63,285 bases of DNA from an uncultured Holdemania sp. Its GTDB lineage: Bacteria > Bacillota_I > Bacilli_A > Erysipelotrichales > Erysipelotrichaceae. The stretch spans positions 1-63,285 of the forward strand of contig CAJFOC010000004.1 in the NCBI GenBank assembly GCA_904395815.1, written 5' to 3'. The position numbers were made by a program, and so were the translations under genes. Positions 9,601 to 17,391 of this stretch are shown piece by piece. How positions within the stretch are numbered: the first letter of the stretch is position 1; every line of letters begins with the position of its first letter. A model generated the notes under the pieces. That model was not told the origin of the DNA. It saw nothing but the letters and a program-made list of their open reading frames with translations, and did not search any database.

Positions 9601-10176
9601 CAGCCGGTCACGGGCCACCTCCCGCAGCAGATCCATAACCTGAATGCTCGTATCGCTGTCCAGGGCGCCGGTCGGCTCATCCGCCAGAAGAATATCCGGA
9701 TCGTTGACCAGCGCCCGGGCGATCGCCACCCGCTGCATCTGGCCGCCGGACATCTGACTTGGTTTTTTGTGCATCTGTTCGCCCAGCCCGACGCTTTTTA
9801 ACGCCTGCACCGCCCGCTGCCGCCGCTGCGCGCGGGAAACGCCGGAAATCGTCAGCGCCAGCTCCACATTGGCCAGCACCGTCTGATGGGGAATCAGATT
9901 GTAGCTCTGAAACACAAAGCCGATCGTATGATTGCGATAGGAATCCCAGTCCCGATCATGATACTTGCGGGTGGAAATTCCGTTGATGATCAGATCGCCG
10001 CTGTCGTAGCGATCCAGTCCGCCGATGATGTTCAGCAGCGTGGTCTTGCCGGAGCCGCTGGGCCCCAGAATCGCAACAAACTCATTATCACGCAAATTGA
10101 GACTGACATCATCGAGCGCCTTCTGCACCAGATTTCCGGTCCGGTATTCCTTGCGGATATGTTGGATCTGCAGCAT
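6691..10176 (-). CDS. ABC transporter: fused ATPase and FtsX-type permease with a giant ectodomain
   Basis: At 1161 aa it is MacB-like in order (ATPase, first helix, ectodomain, three C-terminal helices) but with an oversized ectodomain. The ATPase has Walker A GPSGSGKT (38-45), signature SGGQ (143-146) and Walker B LLADEP (163-168). A first membrane helix lies near 260-290. About 670 extracellular residues follow, then the FtsX helices ([18 protein letters not shown] and two more) and an [14 protein letters not shown] coupling segment. The ectodomain holds three ~68-residue repeats near residues 690, 760 and 830. Start: AAGGAG lies 8 nt before the ATG at 10176; a GTG 9 nt upstream is too close to that site. 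Mechanotransmission or peptide/lipid export is likely; the substrate is unknown. A TATACT at 10215-10220 may be the -10 box. Confidence 0.85.
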   Translation of the reverse strand: MLQIQHIRKEYRTGNLVQKALDDVSLNLRDNEFVAILGPSGSGKTTLLNIIGGLDRYDSGDLIINGISTRKYHDRDWDSYRNHTIGFVFQSYNLIPHQTVLANVELALTISGVSRAQRRQRAVQALKSVGLGEQMHKKPSQMSGGQMQRVAIARALVNDPDILLADEPTGALDSDTSIQVMDLLREVARDRLVVMVTHNPELAEAYATRIVNLKDGKIRSDSDPLVLDDQQQAPPVHKNMGKASMSFLTALSLSFNNLKTKKARTLLTSFAGSIGIIGIALILALSNGVNTYIRSIEQDTLSEYPLQIQSTGMNFSSLINSAASGSLISEEGDVRVSEMLTSMFSTVDANDLSSLKAWLDSGESGMDEVTRAIEYHYNVTPRIVLEEADGGVRQVNPDRSLAALGLGSSTSSNFMSSMMSTNVFYEMPRNEDLYLHQYDVRAGRWPQAWNECVIVLSANGSISDFLLYTLGLREGAELDAMVDQFAAGQNVDTPQDLRSYSYEELLGITFKLLNPAELYEYDPAYGIWRDRSENEAFLKERVAQAETLTVVGIVQPAEGTMAAMLNYGINYPASLTEHVAQAAADSAIVQAQMADPSVNVLSGEPFGEENSDVFQLDSLISIDEQAMQEAFQFDLSALKLDAEDLAQAMDFSNMDLGSVSLPDLPAVDWSQLLSQIEINASQQQLQQLAQALLQGYQQYAAQHPEADYSGLAEDFSEYLRTPEAIRILSEALQQIIEANGGLALTVEQVQQLIGEVMSGFVQWAVQQPDYSEGILSDPDQFNAWLQRYLSTQQAQELIRAAIQEILQTMPPLNLPQDVLKSMAGELAQGYLEYAQQKGLPDPSRISEHVLAYLSTPQASDILTSALAEMIDTGNLEGEVQTLLQGYITQVVQAYASVVGQVLADQIGQGMQQMMQQLPEAFEFNSDAFAEAIKFNMDEQELSELLMSLMSAEGTSYEGNLQSFGYADLSSPSGIDLYSRDFESKAVITELLDGYNSRMEASGQSEKVISYMDLVGTMMSSVTEIIDIISYVLVAFVAISLVVSSMLIGILTYTSVLERKKEIGILRAIGASKRNISQVFNAETFIIGLCAGMMGILVTLLLLIPGNAIIHSVTGEPNINAVLPAVQGTVLVVLSIILTLIGGLFPARKAAKSDPVTALRTE
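7660..8130 (-). repeat. Threefold ~68-residue protein repeat in the ABC ectodomain
   Basis: Three modules follow a G-[YF]-xx-[YW]-A-x-Q ... [FL]-xx-[YW]-L-x-T-xx-A-xx-[IL]-L pattern. Anchors are [12 protein letters not shown] near 8090, [12 protein letters not shown] near 7895 and [12 protein letters not shown] near 7690, each followed by YLRTPEA, YLSTQQA and YLSTPQA. The nucleotide sequences have diverged, so the duplication is old. The modules look helical. A degenerate fourth LLQGY occurs near 7520. Confidence 0.7.
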
Positions 10177-10270
10177 CGTGCTCACTCCTTGCGTTTTTTA
10201 ACAACATGCTACCAGTATAACTGAACTGAGCCGAAAGAATCGATAGACAAATCCCGGCTTCTGTCAACGC

Positions 10271-12148
10271 TCAGAAAAACAGAAGGAACCCCGGCCGGGC
10301 ATGGGAAGACAACGGCGCGCGCAGGCTGTCTTCCACTACGTTCATCTCGTCATCCAGCACGATCAGCCGCCGTCCTGAAGGAACCGCCGGCAGCGCTGTC
10401 GTCTGCTTCAGCTGCCAGCTCTGCGCCGCATCGTCAGTCTTCAGAGACTGGCCCTGATAAACCGGCAAGGTATCGGCGCGCTGATAGCGATAAGAAGCTA
10501 TCTGACAGCACTCCACGCCATCCTGCTGGAAAAACAGCGGATCCAACAGATCCCGGCTGCCGTTGTACGGCGTATCCAGCAACCCCCGGCCGCTGATCTC
10601 ATCCACCGCAACAAACGTTCCCTCAAAACCGCCGCCATAGATATCGCTGTCCTTGCGGCCGCTGAAAGAAGCAACCATCACGCCATCCACTCCCGGCAGA
10701 GGCAGCAGCGTAAATCCGCTCATCAGCTCGCCGATCACCAGATCCTGCGGATAGGCGCCGATCACGACGTACTGTTTTCCCAGACGCTTTCGCCAGGTTT
10801 CTGACAATGGCGGATACCCCGGCGCTTTCATCGCTATCGGATACCCGACGCCATCCTGGGTGCACATCAGATACTGATGACCGCGCGCTTCAACAAAATG
10901 ATAGCTCTGATGCGGCTGCGCTTGCCAGCGTGAGCCGTCATAGCGCAGATAGCTGACCATTGGCGAACCTTCCCCGCGAACCGGGCATTTCTGAATGTGT
11001 GCCAGCGCGCCTTCCATCTGCACGTTCAAAATGGAGCCGGGCTGCAGGTACAGGCCGCAGAGCTGCTGACGCTGCGATTCACTGACCGAAATGCCGCCGC
11101 GAACCAGCTGAATTCCCCGAACCTGCTGAAGCCCCATCGCCAGAATCGCGCAGGCCGCCTTCATCGCGTCGATCCGGCAATCATGCGTCTGCGAGAGAGC
11201 GACGACAGCCTGATATTGCGGGACAACGAGAAACTGCGTCGTGAACTGGAAGCTGTTGCCGCCTTTGCGTAACGCCCCCTCGCCCAGATCAAACCACGGA
11301 TCCTGACAGCTGACCGTATCCCATCCCAGACCATACTGCCGCGATTTTTCATCTTCCGCCAGGAAGGTCACTCCCTGAGCACGGGCCATTTCCTGAACGC
11401 TGGCCGCGCTCAGAATGGCGTTTTCCGTCAGAAACAGCTGACCAAAACGGCACAGATCGATCATTGTGGTGGTGATGCCGGCCGCCCCTTCCACCAGCAG
11501 ACGTTCCTGCGGCTTGTCTTTTTCCCGCACCAGCGGATAATCCGGATTCTGATTTTCAATCGTGCGGGTGGACAGCGCGCCGATCGGATCGGTGATGTGC
11601 TGACGGAGAAATTCGCCATACGATTGTCCGCTGACACGCTCAACGAGGATTTCCGCCAGCGTGAAGCCGTCGTTGCAATAGACCGAAACCTCCCCCGGCT
11701 CAGCCTTCAGATGACTGATGGCCAGATAATCAAGCACCTCCTGATGATAATTCCGTCCCGGTTGCCGCCGGGTAACGGAAAATCCCTGCCATTGCGTTCC
11801 CGGCAGAGCGCTGCTGTGATTCAGCAGATGCCGGACCGTAATCCTGCGATAGCGCGGATCAGCCATGGTAAAATCAGGAATGTAGCGCACCACCGGCGCG
11901 TCCAGTTCCACCAGACCGCGCTGGACCAGAATCATCACCGCCGCCGTGCAGTAAATTTTGGATACTGAAGCGACATTGTAGGTACACTGAAGATCGGCCG
12001 GACGGCCCTGCGGCTTGTCCTGCCATCCCAGCGCATCCGCCATCACCAGCTGCCCCCCGATCTGCAGGGCATACGATACTGAAGTATAATCCGACGCCAA
12101 CGTCATGGCGAGAAAGCGGGAACACCGCTCTGTCAGTTTCTGATTCAT
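10271..12148 (-). CDS. Serine beta-lactamase-like hydrolase (class C / PBP-like), 625 aa
   Basis: The penicillin-binding fold motifs are present: S61-V-S-K64 (SxxK nucleophile), Y157-C-N159 (YxN) and K296-G-G298 (KTG-like). The first ~360 residues form the hydrolase domain. The remaining ~260 form a beta-rich C-terminal extension (SGFTLLPLPG, ISGRGLLDTP) like those of esterase or D-peptidase relatives. No clear signal peptide is seen, which is unusual for a wall enzyme, so a cytoplasmic esterase or peptidase is possible. The start is the ATG at 12148 after GGGAGGAACAGG; an upstream in-frame Met has no site. It runs toward the ABC gene with 94 nt between them. True beta-lactamase activity is not implied. 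Confidence 0.8.
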   Translation of the reverse strand: MNQKLTERCSRFLAMTLASDYTSVSYALQIGGQLVMADALGWQDKPQGRPADLQCTYNVASVSKIYCTAAVMILVQRGLVELDAPVVRYIPDFTMADPRYRRITVRHLLNHSSALPGTQWQGFSVTRRQPGRNYHQEVLDYLAISHLKAEPGEVSVYCNDGFTLAEILVERVSGQSYGEFLRQHITDPIGALSTRTIENQNPDYPLVREKDKPQERLLVEGAAGITTTMIDLCRFGQLFLTENAILSAASVQEMARAQGVTFLAEDEKSRQYGLGWDTVSCQDPWFDLGEGALRKGGNSFQFTTQFLVVPQYQAVVALSQTHDCRIDAMKAACAILAMGLQQVRGIQLVRGGISVSESQRQQLCGLYLQPGSILNVQMEGALAHIQKCPVRGEGSPMVSYLRYDGSRWQAQPHQSYHFVEARGHQYLMCTQDGVGYPIAMKAPGYPPLSETWRKRLGKQYVVIGAYPQDLVIGELMSGFTLLPLPGVDGVMVASFSGRKDSDIYGGGFEGTFVAVDEISGRGLLDTPYNGSRDLLDPLFFQQDGVECCQIASYRYQRADTLPVYQGQSLKTDDAAQSWQLKQTTALPAVPSGRRLIVLDDEMNVVEDSLRAPLSSHARPGFLLFF

Positions 12149-12236
12149 CCTGTTCCTCCCTTGTCCATGATTTTCATTATACACGTTTCCCGCTGTCAGC
12201 GCATCCATCGCAATTCCGCAAACTCCGCCTGTTCCA

Positions 12237-12245
12237 TGGTATAAT
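12237..12245 (+). promoter_or_regulatory. Extended -10 promoter (TGG-TATAAT)
   Basis: TGG followed by a consensus TATAAT ends 20 nt before the ATG of the small membrane protein, so the leader is very short. No matching -35 is seen. Confidence 0.5.
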
Positions 12246-12265
12246 AAAAAAAAAGGAGGCCCGCC

Positions 12266-12763
12266 ATGAAAAAAAGCGCGTATCCGCTGTACAATCTTCT
12301 GTTTCCGATCTGGCTGTTATGGATCTTTCCGATCACCTGGCTGCTGATCCTGCCGGCCAATCTGATCCTCGATCTGACCGTAATCGTGATCACGCTGAAA
12401 GTACTGAAGATTCAGGACGGTTTCAGTCTTGTTCAGAAATCGATCTGGAAAGTCTGGATCATGGGATTTGCGGCGGACATTGTCGGCAGCCTGCTGATGT
12501 TTTCCGTACAGTTTTTCAACGGTTCCGCGCAATGGACGCTGTTTGCCAACGCGGTGGCTTACGATCCCTACTCCAATCCCTGGGCCTGTCTGTGGGTTGT
12601 GCTGTGCATTGCGGTTTCCGGTGCGCTGATCTATCTGTTCAACATGAAATTCAGCTTCCGCACTCTGCCGCTGGACAAACCGCTCCGTCAGCGGCTGGCG
12701 CTGTCGCTGGCTCTGTTCACCGCCCCCTATCTGTTTCTCGTCCCCACTTCCATGTTCTTTTAG
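12266..12763 (+). CDS. Small four-helix membrane protein, unknown function
   Basis: This 165-aa protein has hydrophobic segments near 8-45 (two helices), 68-85, 110-128 and 144-160, with short polar links (VLKIQDGFSLVQKS). The N-terminus faces a Lys-rich cytoplasmic start. AAAGGAGGCCCGCC gives a good ribosome site for the ATG. No conserved motif was recognised and no partner gene adjoins; it is divergent from the hydrolase and convergent with the ZIP gene. Confidence 0.75.
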   Translation: MKKSAYPLYNLLFPIWLLWIFPITWLLILPANLILDLTVIVITLKVLKIQDGFSLVQKSIWKVWIMGFAADIVGSLLMFSVQFFNGSAQWTLFANAVAYDPYSNPWACLWVVLCIAVSGALIYLFNMKFSFRTLPLDKPLRQRLALSLALFTAPYLFLVPTSMFF

Positions 12764-12795
12764 AAAAAGGCGTTTCCCTGTTTGGAAAACGCCTA
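12764..12795 (-). terminator. Terminator overlapping the ZIP stop codon
   Basis: AGGCGTTT (12769-12776) pairs with AAACGCCT (12787-12794). On the minus strand it is followed by five T residues. The TAG stop of the ZIP gene lies within the stem. Confidence 0.75.
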
Positions 12796-13581
12796 GCCCA
12801 ACGCCACATCCAGAATCATCATGATCAGAAACCCGATCATGAATCCCATCGTACCGATATGAGTATGTTCGGACAGATGCGCTTCGGGAATCAGTTCCTC
12901 AACGACAACATAGATCATGGCGCCGGCGGCAAAGGACAACAGCCAGGGCATGGCATGGCCGAGCCAAAAAGAGGCCAGCACAGTCAGCATGCCGAACACC
13001 GGTTCCACTAAACCGGAAAGCGTACCCATCGCAAACGCCTTGCGGCGGCTGAAGCCTTCCTGCCTCAGCGGCAGCGAAATGGCGGCGCCTTCAGGAAAAT
13101 TCTGAATCCCGATGCCAATGCCCAGCGCCATCGCGGCCGACAGCAGCGCCGGATCCTGCTGCTGGGCGGCCAGGGCAAACGACAGCCCTACCGCCATGCC
13201 CTCCGGAATGTTGTGCAGTGTCACCGCTGAAATCAGCAGCGTGGTCTTTTTCCAGTGCGTCGGCAATCCCTCCGCCTTCTTCTCATCCAGATGCAGATGC
13301 GGCAACAGCCGGTCCAGAAGAAACAGAAACAATCCGCCGGCGACAAATCCGACGGCGGCCGGCAGCCAGCCTGGCAACCCCATCGCCTCGCTATCCTCGA
13401 TCGCCGGAATCAGCAGCGACCAGACGGAGGCCGCGACCATGACGCCGGCGGCAAACCCGAGAAACGCCTTCTGAAGATGACCGCCGGCCGGTTTTTTAAA
13501 CAGGAAGACAAGCGCTGAACCGGCTGCCGTCATCAGAAACGGGAATCCGGTTCCCAACAAAGCCCACAGATAAATGTTCAT
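12793..13581 (-). CDS. ZIP-family divalent metal transporter (zinc uptake type)
   Basis: At 262 aa with about eight hydrophobic helices, this has the usual ZIP/ZupT length. The two metal-site motifs of helices IV and V are intact: HNIPEG near residue 122 and QNFPEG near 158. A His-bearing loop (LPHLHLDEKK) lies in the variable region. It should import Zn2+ or a related metal across the cytoplasmic membrane. The start follows GAGGAGGAACT. No Zur-like operator was identified. The gene is single, with its own terminator. Confidence 0.9.
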   Translation of the reverse strand: MNIYLWALLGTGFPFLMTAAGSALVFLFKKPAGGHLQKAFLGFAAGVMVAASVWSLLIPAIEDSEAMGLPGWLPAAVGFVAGGLFLFLLDRLLPHLHLDEKKAEGLPTHWKKTTLLISAVTLHNIPEGMAVGLSFALAAQQQDPALLSAAMALGIGIGIQNFPEGAAISLPLRQEGFSRRKAFAMGTLSGLVEPVFGMLTVLASFWLGHAMPWLLSFAAGAMIYVVVEELIPEAHLSEHTHIGTMGFMIGFLIMMILDVALG

Positions 13582-13739
13582 AGTTCCTCCTCAAATCAGC
13601 TTCATTGTAGCCGGATTCCACCGACAGGTCAATTTGGATGCCCCGGAAAATCTTTCATCTTTCTTTCATTACCGATGGCAGCATAGTGAAGCCGCCGTCT
13701 CTGTGATATTCTATGCATAACCCGATAGGAGCTGAGATT

Positions 13740-14744
13740 ATGACTGACGCCCGCCAACCATATCATGCCGTGGATCTGATGAAATGGATCTGTTCCCTGC
13801 TGGTCATCGTGGTCCATACTTACCCCTTTTATGAAGTTCTTCCGGATGTGGGCTTTGTCACCAGCAACATTCTCGGCCGGATCGTCATCCCGTTTTTCTT
13901 TGTCAGCGCCGGCTACTTCATGCAGATCGGCCTGACCCATAAACAGGAAGGCTATTTTCGCAGCTACATGCTGCGGCTGATCCGGCTGTATCTGATCTGG
14001 AGTCTTCTGTACATTCCCTTTGGCATGCACAAGCTCAGCTCGATGATGGAAATTCATGGCTGGATGTGGCTGGGAGCGCTGGCCGTAGGACTGCTGAACA
14101 CCGGAACGTATTATCATCTGTGGTACATGGCGGCGCTGATTTTCGCAATGCTGTTCTGCTGGCTTTTAAACCGGAAGCTTTCGCTTAAAGTACTGTTGGG
14201 GATCGGCGCCGGACTGTTTCTGATCGGTCTGTTTGAAACCTACAACGGGCTGATCGCCGGCGGATGGCTGCGTCAGACGCTGGATCTGTACCTGATGTTC
14301 ATGTTCACCACCCGCAACGGATTATTTTTCGGCGTCCTGTTTGTCGCTCTGGGCATGTTTCTGGCGCAGCATCAGCGCTGGCGGAAAATCCCTCATCCTT
14401 TCCGGCTGGCGGCGCTCAGCTTCATCCTGCTGGTCATTGAAGCCTTTTCTGTCCGTTCGATGCAGCTGGCGCTGGACTACAACATGTATCTGATGACAGT
14501 TCCTTTCACCTTATTCTGGTTCTGCGGATTGCTTCAAAGCCGCCTGGACTGGCCTTTGCCTTACCGTCAGCTGCGCGAATCGAGCACCTTGATCTATTTT
14601 ACTCACGGCTTCTTTCTGGAGCTGGGAGAAATCCTGCTGGGACCGCTGTATCTGAACCATGGCGCGGTGCGTTTCTTCTTCGTCTTTCCGCTGACGCTGA
14701 TCTGTGCGGAAATCATACGACGGAAGCTGCCGATGCTGAAATAA
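13740..14744 (+). CDS. Acyltransferase-3 family membrane protein
   Basis: At 334 aa with about ten membrane helices, this starts with the family signature: DLMKWICSLLVIVVH (His near residue 27) and the FFFVSAGYF segment. Members O-acylate (often O-acetylate) surface polysaccharides or peptidoglycan using a cytoplasmic acyl donor. The substrate here is unknown; the glycan loci downstream are a natural target but no direct link is visible. The start ATG 13740 lies 8 nt after GGAG; an in-frame ATG at 13713 lacks a site. A possible extended -10 (TGA-TATTCT, 13704-13712) precedes it. Confidence 0.85.
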   Translation: MTDARQPYHAVDLMKWICSLLVIVVHTYPFYEVLPDVGFVTSNILGRIVIPFFFVSAGYFMQIGLTHKQEGYFRSYMLRLIRLYLIWSLLYIPFGMHKLSSMMEIHGWMWLGALAVGLLNTGTYYHLWYMAALIFAMLFCWLLNRKLSLKVLLGIGAGLFLIGLFETYNGLIAGGWLRQTLDLYLMFMFTTRNGLFFGVLFVALGMFLAQHQRWRKIPHPFRLAALSFILLVIEAFSVRSMQLALDYNMYLMTVPFTLFWFCGLLQSRLDWPLPYRQLRESSTLIYFTHGFFLELGEILLGPLYLNHGAVRFFFVFPLTLICAEIIRRKLPMLK

Positions 14745-14753
14745 CCATGAACA

Positions 14754-14782
14754 ATGACAGGAAATCCGTTTTCCGATATAAT
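14754..14782 (+). promoter_or_regulatory. Promoter of the phosphodiester glycosidase operon
   Basis: ATGACA (14754-14759), a 17-bp spacer, then TATAAT (14777-14782). It is a near-consensus sigma-A promoter. Transcription should start near 14790, which rules out the in-frame TTG at 14782 and supports the GTG start at 14836. Confidence 0.75.
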
Positions 14783-14835
14783 TGAAAAAGAATGATTCAT
14801 CAAAAGAACCAGCCGCAATGGGAAGGAGGAAAACT

Positions 14836-15837
14836 GTGGTGCGCCGAAATCTGAAACAACGCCGGGAAAAGCCGTTTTCCGCTCTTCAGAAAATTTATAT
14901 GATCCTTCTGACCTTTCTGGCTGCCGGACTCATCAGCGCCTATGGCTGTGCGCTGATCATTCTGAAAGGCCCTTCCACCTCCATCAGCAATCTCATTACC
15001 AGCACGATGATGGAAACCCGCACGCTGCGCAGCGTAGCCCGGTTGTTTTTCTCCGAAGAGGAAATGGAGATCATCGCCAACCGCAATTCCGTTTCCTCCA
15101 CCACCGAGATTACCGATACCAACGCCGATTTTGTCATCGATCCGGAAAAGAAAGATCTCATTGACATCATTGATATCCGGGGGGCAACCTATGAAGGCAA
15201 ACTGATGATCATCTACGATCCATCCCGGATTGAACTGGCCTGCAACCTGGAAATGGAGGACCCGCACGCCGGTTATTTTGTTGAAGATTATGTTCAGGCC
15301 TACGATGCGGTAGCCGGCATCAACGGCGGCGGCTTTGACGATCCCAACGGTCAGGGAACCGGTGCGCTTCCTTATGGAATTGTGATCAAAGATGGCGAAC
15401 TGATCAGCGGAGAGATGGATTCCTATCAGACTGTGATCGGCTTCAATCAGCAGGACAAGCTCATTGTCGGCAACATGACCGGAGCACAGGCGCTGGAGTA
15501 TGGCCTGCGCGATGCGGTGACCTTCCAGCCCATTTTCATTGTAAATTATACGCCGGTGGAAATCACCGGGATCGGTGGCGGACTGAATCCGCGTACCGTG
15601 ATCGGACAGCGTGAAGATGGCGCCGTGCTGTTTCTTGTCATTGACGGCCGGCAGACGACCAGTCTTGGCGCTTCCTACTCCGACTGCATTGAAATCATGA
15701 TGGAATACGGAGCGATGAACGCTGCCAATCTGGATGGCGGCTCTTCGTCCGTCATGGTGTACAATGGCGAAATTATCAACAACGTCGTCTCCATGAACGG
15801 CGACCGGCGAGTACCCACCGCCTTTATCGTAAAATAG
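14836..15837 (+). CDS. Phosphodiester glycosidase family protein (NAGPA domain), membrane-anchored
   Basis: At 333 aa, it has one N-terminal helix (residues ~15-38, YMILLTFLAAGLISAYG). A NAGPA/DUF2233 domain follows outside the membrane, with family motifs INGGGF, NPRTVIGQ and NLDGGSSSVMVYNG. Related proteins cleave GlcNAc-1-phosphodiesters or act in exopolysaccharide and teichoic-acid metabolism. AAGGAGG sits 7 nt before GTG 14836; the upstream TTG would overlap the promoter. A tandem GTG-GTG leaves a one-codon uncertainty. It is followed after 11 nt by a second membrane protein in the same operon. The exact substrate is unknown. Confidence 0.85.
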   Translation: MVRRNLKQRREKPFSALQKIYMILLTFLAAGLISAYGCALIILKGPSTSISNLITSTMMETRTLRSVARLFFSEEEMEIIANRNSVSSTTEITDTNADFVIDPEKKDLIDIIDIRGATYEGKLMIIYDPSRIELACNLEMEDPHAGYFVEDYVQAYDAVAGINGGGFDDPNGQGTGALPYGIVIKDGELISGEMDSYQTVIGFNQQDKLIVGNMTGAQALEYGLRDAVTFQPIFIVNYTPVEITGIGGGLNPRTVIGQREDGAVLFLVIDGRQTTSLGASYSDCIEIMMEYGAMNAANLDGGSSSVMVYNGEIINNVVSMNGDRRVPTAFIVK

Positions 15838-15848
15838 CAGGAGGAATC

Positions 15849-17087
15849 ATGAAGCAGCAGAGCAGGCAGAAAAACGGCGGCGCGCCGCCTTCCAGAAAAA
15901 ACAGAAGGCCACAACCCAAGCGCAGCGCGGATCATGGTCAGCTTGTCCATACCGGCGGCGTGCAGAAAACAACTGATCTCTGGCACAAATCCATTGATCG
16001 GATCCGCGAAGCCTCCGAACGCCAGCGGCGCAAAATCAATTCCTCCAACCGCCAGTTTCTGATCTTCATCGCGAAGCTGTTTCTGACGCTGATGATCATC
16101 AGCGGAGCCGGTATGTTTTTTCTGTGGAACATGCTGGACACCTATGAACAGAGTACTCCGGAGGGGGCGATGAGCGATTATGTGCGGCTGTTGACGCAGC
16201 AGAATTATGATCTGATCTACAAGCGTTCTTTTGACGGATTCACACAATGGAACGACGCGCAATCCTATACCGCATGGCTGAAAAACCGGTATGAGGGTGT
16301 TGATCTGCAGCGGGCGGTATTCACACGCAAGAGTTATTCTGAAGACCGGTATCAGTACTATGACATGCTGGTCGACCAGAAAACGATTGCCACCCTGGAA
16401 CTGTCCTGGCTGGAAACGGAAAACCGCTGGAATGCCCGGACGCTGGTTGAGGATCGCAATTTCAGCATTGAACTCTTTTCTTCAGCGGAGGTTCTGATCA
16501 ACGGCATGCCGCTGACGGAAACGAATCTGACCGATCCATCCGGGCGCAGCGACGCCTACCTCACGCTGAAAGATCAGCAGCAGTCGCTGCCGGTAACCCG
16601 TTATCACATCGATGGGCTTGTCGATGTGCCGGAGGTCACTGTCAGCGATCCGAACATGATCGTGGTCAAAGATGCGCTGCAGGATCGCTTTTACGTTGGC
16701 CAGCGGCCAAACACCCAGCAGCAACAGCAAATGACTCAGCGGATTCGCGAGGCTGCGACCACCTATGCGATGATGATCTCCGAGGATGCTTCCTTCAGTG
16801 ATCTGCAGCCTTATCTGTACCGGCAAAGCGAAACCTACGACGCTCTTGCCAGTTTCAACAATCAGTATTTCTCCACCCATGACAGCGTTCGTTTTGACAA
16901 TGTCCAGGTCACCGACCTGATCGTCTTCGGTGATGGCGAGGGTTTCATGGGTACCATTTCCTTTGATTATATCGTGACGATTGAAGGGCAGACTTCCCGC
17001 ACCTATTCCAGCACTTACCAGATGACCTGGCTTGATGTCGATGGCGAATACCTCTGCAGCAATCTGGTCATTGCCAATCAAGAATAA
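15849..17087 (+). CDS. Single-pass membrane protein with a basic cytoplasmic tail and large ectodomain
   Basis: This 412-aa protein has ~70 Arg/Lys/Gln-rich residues, one helix (~72-95, FIAKLFLTLMIISGAGMFF), then ~315 extracytoplasmic residues. The first ectodomain part (SDYVRLLTQQNYDLIY) resembles NTF2-like folds in other wall-associated Bacillota proteins; this is inference. No catalytic motif was recognised. It is cotranscribed with the NAGPA-type glycosidase, 11 nt downstream, and probably works with it at the membrane. Topology is similar to the protein at 34996-35685 beside the LCP gene. A terminator follows at 17176. Confidence 0.75.
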   Translation: MKQQSRQKNGGAPPSRKNRRPQPKRSADHGQLVHTGGVQKTTDLWHKSIDRIREASERQRRKINSSNRQFLIFIAKLFLTLMIISGAGMFFLWNMLDTYEQSTPEGAMSDYVRLLTQQNYDLIYKRSFDGFTQWNDAQSYTAWLKNRYEGVDLQRAVFTRKSYSEDRYQYYDMLVDQKTIATLELSWLETENRWNARTLVEDRNFSIELFSSAEVLINGMPLTETNLTDPSGRSDAYLTLKDQQQSLPVTRYHIDGLVDVPEVTVSDPNMIVVKDALQDRFYVGQRPNTQQQQQMTQRIREAATTYAMMISEDASFSDLQPYLYRQSETYDALASFNNQYFSTHDSVRFDNVQVTDLIVFGDGEGFMGTISFDYIVTIEGQTSRTYSSTYQMTWLDVDGEYLCSNLVIANQE

Positions 17088-17175
17088 ACCGCCCGGCATT
17101 GAAACCCCTGCGGTTCGATGTCATCGGTATGATTAAACATCAAAAATTTCCTTCGAAAACATTCAGGAAAAAATT

Positions 17176-17228
17176 AAAACAGCGGATTTCCTTTTCATCA
17201 GATATGGAATTCCGCTGTTTTTCTCTGT
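17176..17228. terminator. Intrinsic terminator after the glycosidase operon
   Basis: AACAGCGGATTTCC pairs with GGAATTCCGCTGTT across a 14-nt loop with one mismatch, followed by T5 and preceded by A-rich sequence. It can act in both directions. The interval 17088-17391 holds only this and a second hairpin. Confidence 0.8.
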
Positions 17229-17306
17229 CAATGTTTTCCGTCTCTGAAAACTTTCCGTTTCCCGATTTCCCCTTTGCAGCAGTCATGATCTGAACTGTAC
17301 GCATCA

Positions 17307-17354
17307 AAAGAACGGATCCTGATTTGATGCAGGATCCGTTCTTTGTTTTTGATA
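17307..17354. terminator. Second hairpin terminator, before the reductase stop
   Basis: AAAGAACGGATCCT and AGGATCCGTTCTTT form a perfect 14-bp stem with a 10-nt loop. T-rich sequence follows on the plus strand (TTTGTTTTTG); the minus strand has a shorter T run. It probably ends transcription of the minus-strand reductase gene and insulates the convergent operon. Confidence 0.75.
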
Positions 17355-17391
17355 ACTGTACTTTGGTTTCTGATCTGAAGCCTGTTTCGTC

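Noticed and set aside
10271-12148. Antibiotic-resistance beta-lactamase
   Set aside because: The length, C-terminal extension, K-G-G motif and lack of a signal peptide fit the broad esterase/D-peptidase group; resistance cannot be claimed.
17099-17293. Plus-strand 64-aa open frame after the glycosidase operon
   Set aside because: It spans the terminator hairpin at 17176-17228; no ribosome site.
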